Below, piece after piece: positions 1-6,300 of a DNA stretch of 7,047 nucleotides (position 1 is the first letter of the stretch; each line of letters begins with the position of its first letter). This DNA is from an uncultured Oscillospiraceae bacterium. Its GTDB lineage: Bacteria > Bacillota > Clostridia > Oscillospirales > Acutalibacteraceae. The DNA is taken from the NCBI GenBank assembly GCA_900540275.1, contig UQFO01000032.1, positions 1-7,047 of the forward strand, given 5' to 3'. The translations under genes were made by a program, and so were the position numbers. The notes beneath the pieces are model-generated. The model saw only the letters and a list, made by a program, of their open reading frames with translations, did no database searches and had not been told where the DNA came from.

Positions 1-1
1 C

Positions 2-1204
2 TGCGCCTTCAACAAAACGCTCGCGGAAACCTCCTGTGTTTCCTGCGGCCAGTGCACGGCGGTATGCCCGACCGGCGCGCTTACGGAACGCGACCAGACC
101 AAAGAAGTATTTGAAGCGATTGCAGACCCCGAGAAGTTTGTCGTCGTCCATACGGCGCCCGCTATCCGCGCGACGCTCGGCGAATGCTTCGATATGCCCA
201 TCGGTACAAACGTGAAGGGCAAAATGGTTTCCGCGCTTAAAATGCTCGGCTTCGATAAGGTATTCGACACCGATTTCGGCGCGGACCTTACCATTATGGA
301 AGAGGCAAACGAGTTTATTGAGCGCGTACAAAACGGCGGGACCTTGCCAATGATTACATCCTGCTCCCCCGGCTGGATTAAATTCTGCGAATATTATTAT
401 CCTGAGTTTATCCCAAACCTTAGCAGCTGCAAATCCCCGCAGCAGATGACGGGCGCGATTATCAAGACCTATTACGCGCAGAAGGAAAATATAGACCCGG
501 AGAATATTGTGGTCGTTTCCATCATGCCCTGTACCGCGAAGAAATTTGAGGTAAAGCGTGACGACCAGGACGCCGCAGGTGTGCCTGACGTCGACATTGC
601 CTTGACGACCAGGGAGCTTGCAAGGATGATTAAATCCGCGCAGATTGAATTCAAGAACCTCCCCGACAGCGAGTTTGACCCAACGCTCGGCGTTACCACC
701 GGCGCGGCCGCAATCTTCGGCGCTACGGGCGGCGTTATGGAAGCGGCGCTCAGGACGGCTGCCGACACGCTGACCGGACAGTCGCTCGACAGCATCGACT
801 ACACCGAGGTCAGGGGTACCGACGGCATTAAGGAAGCCACCTACAATGTCGCGGGCATCGATGTAAAGGTTGCGGTTGCAAGCGGCCTGACGAACGCGGC
901 AAAGGTACTCGACAGGGTAAAGAACGGCGAAGCCGATTACCACTTTATCGAGATTATGTGCTGCCCCGGCGGCTGTGTAAACGGCGGCGGCCAGCCCATC
1001 CAGCCCGGCAGCGTGCGCAACTTTACCGACCTGAAAGCCGAGCGCGCGAAGGCGCTTTACGAGGAGGACAAAAACCTCCCGCTGAGAAAATCGCATGAGA
1101 GCCCGATTATCAAAAAACTCTATGACGAGTTCCTTGAGAAGCCCGGCAGCCATAAGGCGCATGAGATTCTCCACACGAGCTACGTGAAAAGAGACAAATA
1201 TTAA
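2..1204 (+). CDS. hndD: [FeFe] hydrogenase catalytic subunit, HndD/HydA type (5'-truncated by window edge)
   Basis: Catalytic subunit of a multimeric NAD(P)-linked [FeFe] hydrogenase, which interconverts H2 with protons and electrons in the cytoplasm. About 400 C-terminal residues are present, so roughly the first third (expected 2Fe-2S domain and further FeS sites) lies before the window. In fragment numbering, Cys12, 15, 18 and 22 (CVSCGQCTAVCP) form a ferredoxin-type 4Fe-4S site. The three H-cluster motifs follow: L1 TSCSPGW at 119-125, L2 MPCTAKKFE around Cys177, and L3 EIMCCPGGCVNGGGQP with Cys320, 321 and 325. The end (SHKAHEILHTSYVKRDKY) is the C-terminus usual for HndD-like enzymes, so the 3' end is complete. 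L1 has Ser where the textbook motif TSCCPxW has its second Cys. From memory, TSCS is common in HndD-type subunits. Partner subunits (HndA-C type) would be expected upstream. A monomeric HydA is less likely, given the close HndD resemblance. I am very sure of the family and fairly sure of the subtype. Confidence 0.95.
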   Translation, partial: CAFNKTLAETSCVSCGQCTAVCPTGALTERDQTKEVFEAIADPEKFVVVHTAPAIRATLGECFDMPIGTNVKGKMVSALKMLGFDKVFDTDFGADLTIMEEANEFIERVQNGGTLPMITSCSPGWIKFCEYYYPEFIPNLSSCKSPQQMTGAIIKTYYAQKENIDPENIVVVSIMPCTAKKFEVKRDDQDAAGVPDVDIALTTRELARMIKSAQIEFKNLPDSEFDPTLGVTTGAAAIFGATGGVMEAALRTAADTLTGQSLDSIDYTEVRGTDGIKEATYNVAGIDVKVAVASGLTNAAKVLDRVKNGEADYHFIEIMCCPGGCVNGGGQPIQPGSVRNFTDLKAERAKALYEEDKNLPLRKSHESPIIKKLYDEFLEKPGSHKAHEILHTSYVKRDKY

Positions 1205-1220
1205 TTTTTACTGAAACACC

Positions 1221-1256
1221 AAATTTCCCCCGGTACATTTGTACCGGGGGAAATTT
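1221..1256 (+). terminator. Intrinsic terminator after the hydrogenase gene
   Basis: A perfect 16-bp inverted repeat, arms 1221-1236 and 1241-1256, has a 4-nt loop and a GC-rich core (CCCCCGGTAC). It begins 16 nt after the stop codon. The outer stem is AAATTT on both sides, so a short U-run is available in either direction. It isolates the hydrogenase transcript from the downstream pseudogene. Confidence 0.85.
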
Positions 1257-1288
1257 AATAGAAGGTTTAATAGAAAGAAAGGGTCCCT

Positions 1289-1761
1289 TTGACAGATAAA
1301 GCCGCCCTGGCTGTGATTGATATGCAGAAGGATTATATGAGGCCGAGGGACTACCCCCATACGCTTATCGATAGAATCAACGAAAAAATTTCACAGCAGC
1401 ATCCCAAACGGACCGGATGATTGTTTCTTATAAAAACAAAGGCAAAAAACATAAACTCAGCTGCGTTTCTGATTTTATGCCGGGGCTGTTGGTTTTACCC
1501 GGCCTTATCATAGAAAAGGGAGGGCCAAGCATGTTTGATGGGGATATTCTGCTTTCTTCCCTGAACGAACAGGGAATTTCTGAAATTGAGGTTACAAGGA
1601 TTGACAGAAATTTTTATGTCGCGGCATCTGCATTGGACGCAGCCGCCCTAGGCTTATCAGTTCATTTTCCTCTGGATTGCATCGGTATTAAAAATCAACA
1701 GCGGTTTTTCAAAACAAAAATGAATCTGGAGTCAGCTAAAATTATAATACCCAGAGAATAA
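1289..1761 (+). pseudogene. Isochorismatase-like cysteine hydrolase, frameshifted, catalytic Cys lost
   Basis: Remnant of an isochorismatase-superfamily hydrolase, whose members act on amides, nicotinamide or isochorismate through an Asp-Lys-Cys triad. The 5' part starts at TTG 1289, behind GAAAGGG at 1277-1283, and reads TDKAALAVIDMQKDYMRP, the family's opening strand with its Asp. It stops at TGA 1418-1420. The same protein continues in the next frame from about 1399 (SQTDRMIVSYKNKGKKHKLS) to the stop at 1761. One missing base near 1396-1402 would rejoin the halves into a protein of about 157 residues. The expected Lys is in IIEKGGPSMF. The nucleophile region reads RIDRNFYVAASALDAAALG, with Tyr where the family has Cys (usually xCVxxTAxDA). 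Frameshift plus active-site loss argues for real decay rather than a sequencing slip. A 114-aa protein from ATG 1417 could still be made, but it would lack the first strand and the catalytic Asp. Confidence 0.8.
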
Positions 1762-1909
1762 TAAGACCTGATTATTATGCAATCAGGCGATAACAAGCCG
1801 CCTTAACAGAGCCTTTTCAACGCTGTGGTGAAATTCTTCCTCATTTGTTGTATTTCCCTGCCGGATATTGTAAGATAAAAGGGAACACAACAGGGAAGGA
1901 TTTGAAAAG

Positions 1910-2698
1910 ATGGAAAAAAAGCACACGGGGTTTCTTGTATTCCGTATTATCTCCAGCATACTGGCGCTCATATTGTTAATCCTATTTATCGCGCCGCTTG
2001 CCATGCATAACATCAAGGACATCGGCAACATATTCGGCATCGTAGCCTGCACGGTTTATCTCATCTGGGTAAACAACCTTTTCTGGATAGGGCGGCTTAA
2101 GAAAAAAATCAAGGAGCACAAGGGTACTAAAATGGTTTTAAATGTAATCTACGCGCTCGTCGTCATCGGCGTAGTGTATGGCATCGCGGTTTCCGCCAGC
2201 ATGGCGACGGCAATCGTAAAAACGCCGGAGGCCCAGTCCACTGTCGTGGTGCTTGGCTGTAAGGTAAACGGGAAGAACCCGAGCCTGATGCTCAGGAAGC
2301 GCCTGGAGGCCGCCTACGATTACCTGAGCAAAAATCCCGGCGTGCCCTGTATTGTGTCGGGCGGCCAGGGCCCGAACGAGGGCATCAGCGAAGCACAGTG
2401 CATGTACAATTATTTGACAGAGCGCGGAATCGATTCCTCCCGCATTTATATGGAGGACAAATCGACCGACACGGACGAAAATATCCGCTTCTCCCAAAAA
2501 ATCATTGAGGAAAATAATCTAAACGGCAATCTGGCGATTGCAACCGACGGCTTCCACGAGCTGCGCGCCGCAATCATCGCGCAGAAAAACGGTGTAGAGA
2601 CAATCGGCGCCGTTCCCGCAAACACGCCGCTGTACCTACTGCCCACCTACTGGGTGCGCGAATGGTTTGCAATCCCTGTAGAAATTATAAAGCCCTGA
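1910..2698 (+). CDS. Membrane-anchored YdcF/SanA-family (DUF218) protein
   Basis: 262 residues. The N-terminus carries three hydrophobic segments at about 11-30, 39-60 and 77-98. A DUF218 domain follows from about 111 to 258, probably on the outer face of the membrane. Family signatures visible are VVVLGCKV (112-119), SGGQG (150-154), a Glu in SEAQ (160-163), the DKSTDTDEN segment (183-191) and ATDGFH (211-216). DUF218 proteins (YdcF, SanA, ElyC) are linked to envelope or cell-wall functions, and YdcF binds S-adenosylmethionine, but no precise reaction is established for this subgroup. The start ATG is supported by AGGGAAGG at 1892-1899, 10 nt upstream. The gene is single: it follows the decayed hydrolase after about 150 nt and ends 2 nt before a strong terminator. 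The family call is secure and the function is open. Confidence 0.9.
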   Translation: MEKKHTGFLVFRIISSILALILLILFIAPLAMHNIKDIGNIFGIVACTVYLIWVNNLFWIGRLKKKIKEHKGTKMVLNVIYALVVIGVVYGIAVSASMATAIVKTPEAQSTVVVLGCKVNGKNPSLMLRKRLEAAYDYLSKNPGVPCIVSGGQGPNEGISEAQCMYNYLTERGIDSSRIYMEDKSTDTDENIRFSQKIIEENNLNGNLAIATDGFHELRAAIIAQKNGVETIGAVPANTPLYLLPTYWVREWFAIPVEIIKP

Positions 2699-2700
2699 TA

Positions 2701-2735
2701 AAAGGCAGCGTCCAAAATGGGCGCTGCCTTTTCTT
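2701..2735 (+). terminator. Intrinsic terminator after the YdcF-like gene (probably bidirectional)
   Basis: Stem 2701-2713 pairs with 2719-2731: AAAGGCAGCG against CGCTGCCTTT, plus a U-G and two C-G pairs. The loop is 5 nt and TTTTCTT follows directly. The opposite strand also ends in an A/T run, so it may serve the convergent membrane-protein gene at 2845-3303 as well. Confidence 0.9.
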
Positions 2736-2844
2736 AACTGCCGATTATTTTTATTTGGCTGCAATTACAAAGACGCTTCTTTCAAATATAAAAGCGCCAA
2801 ACAGTGCATAGCCCCCTTTGTGCAGGCCAAATACAAAAGCTTTC

Positions 2845-3303
2845 CTATTTATAAAGTTTTGCTTTGCGCAGGCAGGTTGGAATATGCCCGAGCGCGAAAA
2901 CCGCAGACGCGGCTAGTAAGAAAAGCGAGTTGCCCCAAACGCCAGAGAACGCAAAGGCGAACACCGGGAACACAGCCATCGGTACCGGCAGGGCGAGCAG
3001 AGGACGGTAAAGCAGGCGCGCCTGCCTCCCTGTTAAAAAATATCGCAGCCATAGCCCGTAGTAAACCGCGATGCATATGGCCATTAAAACAGCCCATACG
3101 TCAAAGGGCCGTCCGTCGAAGCTGTCGTGCGACATGACGAGCAGCGCAATCAGCGCAACCTGACCGATATACTCCATAATGGTAAAAAAACGCCCCGCGC
3201 CTGTTTCTTCCGCCCGCACGTTTTGCGGCGGAAAAAACAGGAAAATAATATTCGGCAGCAGCATAACCGCCGCGATGATTGTCCCCGTGATGGAAAAGCC
3301 CAT
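2845..3303 (-). CDS. Hypothetical five-helix integral membrane protein
   Basis: 152 residues, very hydrophobic, with about five predicted membrane spans near residues 5-24, 41-58, 68-90, 101-120 and 123-141. The segment WLRYFLTGRQARLLYRPLLALPVPMAVFP and the ending GHIPTCLRK resemble uncharacterised clostridial membrane proteins that I know only as hypothetical. No catalytic or transport motif is visible. The ATG at 3303 is preceded by GGAAGGGGAAAGG, a strong ribosome-binding site, and three further ORFs on either strand across this stretch are less protein-like. It lies 77 nt downstream of the hrb-like gene on the same strand, but a strong terminator sits between them and I see no good promoter of its own. 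Expression may depend on read-through. I do not assign a function. Confidence 0.75.
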   Translation of the reverse strand: MGFSITGTIIAAVMLLPNIIFLFFPPQNVRAEETGAGRFFTIMEYIGQVALIALLVMSHDSFDGRPFDVWAVLMAICIAVYYGLWLRYFLTGRQARLLYRPLLALPVPMAVFPVFAFAFSGVWGNSLFLLAASAVFALGHIPTCLRKAKLYK

Positions 3304-3324
3304 ACCTTTCCCCTTCCTGTCGTC

Positions 3325-3363
3325 AAAAAATCGCGGGCAATTACTCGTTGCGTAATCGCCCGC
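3325..3363 (-). terminator. Intrinsic terminator after the flavin reductase-rubredoxin gene
   Basis: On the minus strand a 12-bp stem (3363-3352 pairing with 3344-3333, GCGGGC core) has a 7-nt loop and is followed by GATTTTTT. The one non-Watson-Crick position is G-U in minus-strand RNA but A-C in plus-strand RNA, which fixes the direction. It stands only about 20 nt upstream of the next gene's ribosome-binding site. Confidence 0.85.
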
Positions 3364-3380
3364 CTGAAAATACGATTGTT

Positions 3381-4040
3381 TTAGCCCTTAATTTTAAACA
3401 TGTTCTTCGGCGCGCCGCAGATTGGGCATACCCAGTTGTCGGGAAGCTCCTCAAACGGATGCTGCGGGTCGTCGTACACGTAGCCGCAGATGGTGCAGAT
3501 ATAGCGTTCCTCCGGGCTTGTGTCCTGCGATGCTTCTTCCTTACGGTAGGTCGGCGCGTTCTTCGGGGCTTTGCCCTTGATAACCTTATGGTAATAGTCG
3601 TAGGTCATCGGCGTTCCCTTGTATTCGTCGCTGCCGGCGGTCACCTCGGCAAGAAAGACCGTATGCGTAAGTGTTTCTATGCTGTCGAGCACCTTGCAGA
3701 GGAACCAGCAGCAGATATCTTCCCGTAAAACAGGCTCGCCCTCGCGCAATACCTTGTAATTGACGTTTGCAAGCTTGTCCGCGTTCCTTCCGGAGCTGAA
3801 GCCCAGCGCGCCGATTACGGTACCGGACGTGTTCTCAGACAACACGGAAACGGCGAATTCGCCTGTCCTTTTGATACATTCGTTCGTATAGTTGTCGTGG
3901 TTGACGCTGACGGCGACGACCATCGGCTCTGCCGTGACCTGTATGACCGTATTGACAATGCAGGCGGTCGGGCGCTGTTCTCCCTGCACGCCGATGGCGA
4001 ACATCCCGTAGGACAGGGTTCTCAATATATCAGGATTCAT
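3381..4040 (-). CDS. hrb: Flavin reductase-rubredoxin fusion (Hrb-like high-molecular-weight rubredoxin)
   Basis: Two-domain electron carrier of 219 residues. Residues 1 to about 155 form an FMN-binding flavin-reductase-like domain: MNPDILRTLSYGMFAIG at the start, TACIVNTVIQVTAEPMVVAVSVN, then CKVLDSIETLTHTVFLAEV. A linker rich in charged residues (about 156-178) leads to a short rubredoxin at 180-219 with Cys182, 185, 205 and 208 (CTICGY and CPICGAPK). The rubredoxin lacks the middle loop of free rubredoxins, as is usual in fused forms. Moorella thermoacetica Hrb has this layout; it takes electrons from NADH and passes them to the flavodiiron protein FprA, which reduces NO or O2. By inference this is an oxidative or nitrosative stress electron donor in the cytoplasm. 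No FprA gene is in the window. I chose ATG 4040 because GGAAGG sits 6 nt upstream; the in-frame TTG at 4058 would place that site inside the gene. The gene has its own promoter and terminator. Confidence 0.9.
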   Translation of the reverse strand: MNPDILRTLSYGMFAIGVQGEQRPTACIVNTVIQVTAEPMVVAVSVNHDNYTNECIKRTGEFAVSVLSENTSGTVIGALGFSSGRNADKLANVNYKVLREGEPVLREDICCWFLCKVLDSIETLTHTVFLAEVTAGSDEYKGTPMTYDYYHKVIKGKAPKNAPTYRKEEASQDTSPEERYICTICGYVYDDPQHPFEELPDNWVCPICGAPKNMFKIKG

Positions 4041-4102
4041 ATGGTTCCTTCCTTTCAAGGCGGCAGCCAGCCGCCGTTCTTTGCATAATATTTCTTTTTT
4101 CC

Positions 4103-4119
4103 GGAAATCCCGGATTTCC
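4103..4119. promoter_or_regulatory. Operator-like palindrome at the hrb transcription start
   Basis: GGAAATCC-C-GGATTTCC is a perfect 8-bp inverted repeat around a single central base. It lies 5 bp downstream of the predicted -10 box, so it covers the expected transcription start (about 4118). With a 1-nt centre it is a poor RNA hairpin but a good dimeric-repressor site. I do not recognise the consensus. Confidence 0.5.
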
Positions 4120-4124
4120 TTATC

Positions 4125-4154
4125 AGTATATCACAGCAAACACGTCAAATGCAA
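4125..4154 (-). promoter_or_regulatory. Extended -10 promoter for the hrb-like gene
   Basis: On the minus strand TTGCAT (4154-4149), an 18-bp spacer, and TATACT (4130-4125) preceded by TGA, which makes an extended -10 (TGnTATACT). The -35 is weak and the -10 is strong. The predicted leader is about 78 nt. A TTGACG just downstream of the -35 has no matching -10 at proper spacing. Confidence 0.6.
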
Positions 4155-4260
4155 CCGATTTTTTAGATACTTTATAATAATCTATCCAAAACAGGAAGAA
4201 GAAACAACAAAAAAGAAAAAATCTACCGCAAGACGACTGGATTCGCCTATTTTCGCGCGC

Positions 4261-4292
4261 AAAAAGCGCCCGCCCAAGTGGACGGACGCTTT
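4261..4292 (-). terminator. Intrinsic terminator after glyA
   Basis: In minus-strand RNA a 13-bp stem (4292-4280 with 4275-4263) has loop ACUU. Two U-G wobbles pair only on this strand. The stem ends in UUU and runs into two further U. It lies about 22 nt past the glyA stop. Confidence 0.85.
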
Positions 4293-4314
4293 ATTTTAAG
4301 CTTGATTATTAAAC

Positions 4315-5568
4315 TTATTCGTACATTGGATATTTGGCGCAAATTTCGGTTACGCCTGCGCGCACCGCATCCGCCGTGCCCTCGAAGTCGTTAAGGGTCA
4401 TGGTAATAAACTTTGCAATCTTGTCCATGTCTTCCTCTTTGAGACCCCTCGTCGTGACCGCAGCGGTGCCCATACGTACGCCGCTGGTGACAAACGGGCT
4501 TCTCGGCTCGTTCGGGACGGTGTTTTTGTTGACGGTGATATAAACCTCGTCGAGACGGTGCTCCAGCTCCTTGCCGGTAATTTCCATGTCGCGCAGGTCA
4601 AGCAGCAGCACGTGGTTGTCTGTTCCGCCGGAAACAAGCTTATTGCCGCGCTTTACAAGGCCATCGGCCAAAGCCGCGCAGTTCTTTACAATCTGCCTGC
4701 CGTACTCCTTGAATTCGGGCTTTAACGCCTCGCCCAGGCAAACGGCCTTTGCCGCGATGGTATGCATCAGCGGGCCGCCCTGCGTGCCGGGGAAAATTGC
4801 TTTGTCTATGGCCTTTGCGAATTCCTCTTTGCAGAGGATAAGGCCGCCGCGCGGTCCCCTTAAGGTTTTGTGGGTGGTCGTCGTGACGAAATGCGCGTGC
4901 TCCACCGGATTGGGATGCACGCCCGCCGCGACAAGCCCCGCGATGTGCGCCATGTCTACCATCAGGTACGCGCCGCACGCGTCAGCGATTTCCCTGAACT
5001 TCTGGAAATCGATAATCCTGGGGTACGCGCTCGCGCCGCAGACAATCATCTTTGGCTTGCACTCGAGCGCCTGCTCCATGACCTTGTCGTAATTAATCCG
5101 GTGCGTTTCGGGGTCTACGCCGTACGCAACGAAATTGTAGTATTTGCCGGACAGGTTGACCGGCGAGCCGTGGGTCAGATGGCCGCCTTCGTTCAAATTC
5201 ATGCCCATAACCGTGTCGCCCGGCTCCAGCATAGCAAAATAAACGGCCATGTTCGCCTGCGCGCCGGAATGGGGCTGTACATTTGCATGCTCCGCGCCGA
5301 ACAGCTCGCACGCGCGTTTGCGCGCGATATCCTCTACGACGTCCACGCACTGGCAGCCGCCGTAGTAGCGCTTGCCCGGGTAACCCTCGGCGTATTTGTT
5401 TGTTAGAACGCTTCCCATTGCCGCCATGACCGCCGGGGAAACGAGATTTTCAGAAGCGATGAGCTCCAGGTTCCTGCGCTGTCTTTTCAGCTCGCCGCCC
5501 ATAGCGTCCGCTACTTCCTTGTCGTAGCCCGCCACAAAGCCGATGCTGTCGAGCATGTCCTTGTACAT
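4315..5568 (-). CDS. glyA: Serine hydroxymethyltransferase
   Basis: PLP enzyme that converts serine and tetrahydrofolate to glycine and 5,10-methylene-tetrahydrofolate in the cytoplasm. It is full length at 417 residues (families run about 410-430). Counting from this start, the family blocks are LELIASENLVSPAVM near 35-48, NKYAEGYPGKRYYGG near 57-71, QPHSGAQAN near 98-106, MVDMAHIAGLVAAG near 203-216, and the PLP-binding VTTTTHKTLRGPRGG with the Schiff-base Lys at 234. IFPGTQGGPLMH and the C-terminal SGVRMGTAAVTTRG are also intact. I chose ATG 5568 because GAAAGGA at 5578-5584 is 9 nt upstream of it, while it directly abuts the other in-frame ATG at 5577. Nothing is missing or unusual. It is transcribed alone, from its own promoter to its own terminator, and has a short leader with no room for a riboswitch. 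Confidence 0.97.
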   Translation of the reverse strand: MYKDMLDSIGFVAGYDKEVADAMGGELKRQRRNLELIASENLVSPAVMAAMGSVLTNKYAEGYPGKRYYGGCQCVDVVEDIARKRACELFGAEHANVQPHSGAQANMAVYFAMLEPGDTVMGMNLNEGGHLTHGSPVNLSGKYYNFVAYGVDPETHRINYDKVMEQALECKPKMIVCGASAYPRIIDFQKFREIADACGAYLMVDMAHIAGLVAAGVHPNPVEHAHFVTTTTHKTLRGPRGGLILCKEEFAKAIDKAIFPGTQGGPLMHTIAAKAVCLGEALKPEFKEYGRQIVKNCAALADGLVKRGNKLVSGGTDNHVLLLDLRDMEITGKELEHRLDEVYITVNKNTVPNEPRSPFVTSGVRMGTAAVTTRGLKEEDMDKIAKFITMTLNDFEGTADAVRAGVTEICAKYPMYE

Positions 5569-5609
5569 CTTGACCATTCCTTTCAGTCGTCCATTATAAT
5601 ATGTATTTT

Positions 5610-5638
5610 ATTATAAGGTACGAACGCGCTTTTTTCAA
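5610..5638 (-). promoter_or_regulatory. Near-consensus sigma-70-type promoter for glyA
   Basis: On the minus strand TTGAAA (5638-5633), a 17-bp spacer, and TATAAT (5615-5610). The start should fall near 5603, giving a leader of about 35 nt before ATG 5568. A second TATAAT-like box at 5593-5598 lacks a -35. Confidence 0.8.
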
Positions 5639-5641
5639 GCG

Positions 5642-5662
5642 AAACGGCAAAATTACCCGTTT
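5642..5662 (-). terminator. Weak candidate terminator after the ribbon-helix-helix gene
   Basis: AAACGG and CCGTTT form a 6-bp stem with a 9-nt loop on the minus strand, ending in TTT and then CGC. It lies 30-50 nt past the stop at 5692 and just before the glyA -35. The short stem and poor U-run make it doubtful. Confidence 0.3.
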
Positions 5663-5691
5663 GGGCGGGGCTTTCTTTTCTGCGGACCTTC

Positions 5692-6120
5692 TTAATTATA
5701 GTTTTTTAAATTTTTTTCTTTTTCTATCTGTTTTTCAAGCATGCCGGACACGACCTCCGACAGGCTTTTCTTTTGTTTTTTTGCGATTTGCTCAAGCTTT
5801 TCGGCTGAATCTTTATCCAGCTGGATTCTTACCAAAGCCATGTCATCATCATCTCCGAGTAATTCATTTGCAAGTATCTCGTCGGTAATTCCAGACAATA
5901 TCAAGGTCTTTTCAAACACCGCCTTCACACGTTTGAGCTGCGCAAGCTCTCCCTTGCGCGCTTTTATCTCGTCCTCAATCTCAAGGTTCAAATAAAAAAG
6001 GGCTTTATAGTATGCCACCCGTTCTTTACTGTTTGGCTCGTCTTCGCTGCTGTTCATGCACATTCTTTCAATGAATTCCATTACGGGCTGCCCATAAAGC
6101 TGGTTTTTATTAAATTCCAT
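5692..6120 (-). CDS. Ribbon-helix-helix protein with a coiled N-terminal region, function unknown
   Basis: 142 residues. The C-terminal 50 match the ribbon-helix-helix pattern of CopG/Arc-type DNA-binding proteins: a strand MALVRIQLD at 94-102, helix A about 104-116 (SAEKLEQIAKKQ) and helix B about 119-133 (SLSEVVSGMLEKQ), then a Lys-rich tail. The first 90 residues are not a family I recognise. They look all-helical, with a likely coiled coil at about 48-72 (EDEIKARKGELAQLKRVKAVFEK) and an acidic GDDDD linker at 89-93. It could be a dimeric transcription factor, an antitoxin-like protein without a toxin, or a plasmid-type accessory protein. The ATG at 6120 has AGAGGG 3 nt upstream and GGAAGGG further back, so the start is reasonable though not certain. 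It is divergent from the XRE gene, and its best promoter (6272-6300) contains a palindromic operator. Confidence 0.75.
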   Translation of the reverse strand: MEFNKNQLYGQPVMEFIERMCMNSSEDEPNSKERVAYYKALFYLNLEIEDEIKARKGELAQLKRVKAVFEKTLILSGITDEILANELLGDDDDMALVRIQLDKDSAEKLEQIAKKQKKSLSEVVSGMLEKQIEKEKNLKNYN

Positions 6121-6165
6121 TATCCCTCTACCCTTCCAAAGATTTATTTATAATGCGCTTGTTTA

Positions 6166-6194
6166 TTGCAGGAGGCCACATTTTCCGTTATAAT
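6166..6194 (+). promoter_or_regulatory. Candidate plus-strand promoter upstream of the XRE gene
   Basis: TTGCAG (6166-6171), a 17-bp spacer, and a perfect TATAAT (6189-6194). The transcript would start near 6201, have a leader of about 180 nt and read through both operator halves. It would run antisense to the leader of the minus-strand promoter at 6272-6300. No better promoter closer to ATG 6380 was found. The weak -35 keeps confidence moderate. Confidence 0.45.
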
Positions 6195-6271
6195 AAAAAT
6201 GTATATCTATGCCCATGGGAGGGTATCTATCCCTTTGCCTCAAAAGATACACTTCATTTTTCTACAGCTCT

Positions 6272-6300
6272 ATTTTATTTCAGCAAATGCTGAATGTCAA
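6272..6300 (-). promoter_or_regulatory. Consensus-like promoter toward the RHH gene, with an operator in its spacer
   Basis: On the minus strand TTGACA (6300-6295, perfect -35), a 17-bp spacer (6294-6278), and TAAAAT (6277-6272, 5 of 6). The spacer contains the 14-bp palindrome TCAGCATTTGCTGA. A protein bound there would block RNA polymerase. The predicted leader to ATG 6120 is about 145 nt. Confidence 0.7.

Noticed and set aside
1767..1787. 7-bp inverted repeat CCTGATT/AATCAGG after the pseudogene
   Set aside because: Short, weak stem with no U-run after it, so not supportable as a terminator.
2820..3384. Plus-strand ORFs opposite the five-helix membrane protein
   Set aside because: Arg-rich, low-complexity translations typical of antisense frames, whereas the minus-strand frame has clean membrane spans and a strong ribosome-binding site.
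4081..4299. 72-aa plus-strand ORF in the hrb-glyA gap
   Set aside because: It runs through the hrb promoter, the palindrome and the glyA terminator, and shows no domain and no convincing ribosome-binding site.
4571..5406. Long plus-strand ORFs (173 and 178 aa) opposite glyA
   Set aside because: Shadow frames of a highly conserved GC-rich gene; no domains or ribosome-binding sites.
6172..6222. 17-codon minus-strand reading frame (MGIDIHFYYNGK start) in the RHH leader
   Set aside because: No ribosome-binding site at useful distance (CCCTCCC precedes it), and length alone is not evidence of a leader peptide.
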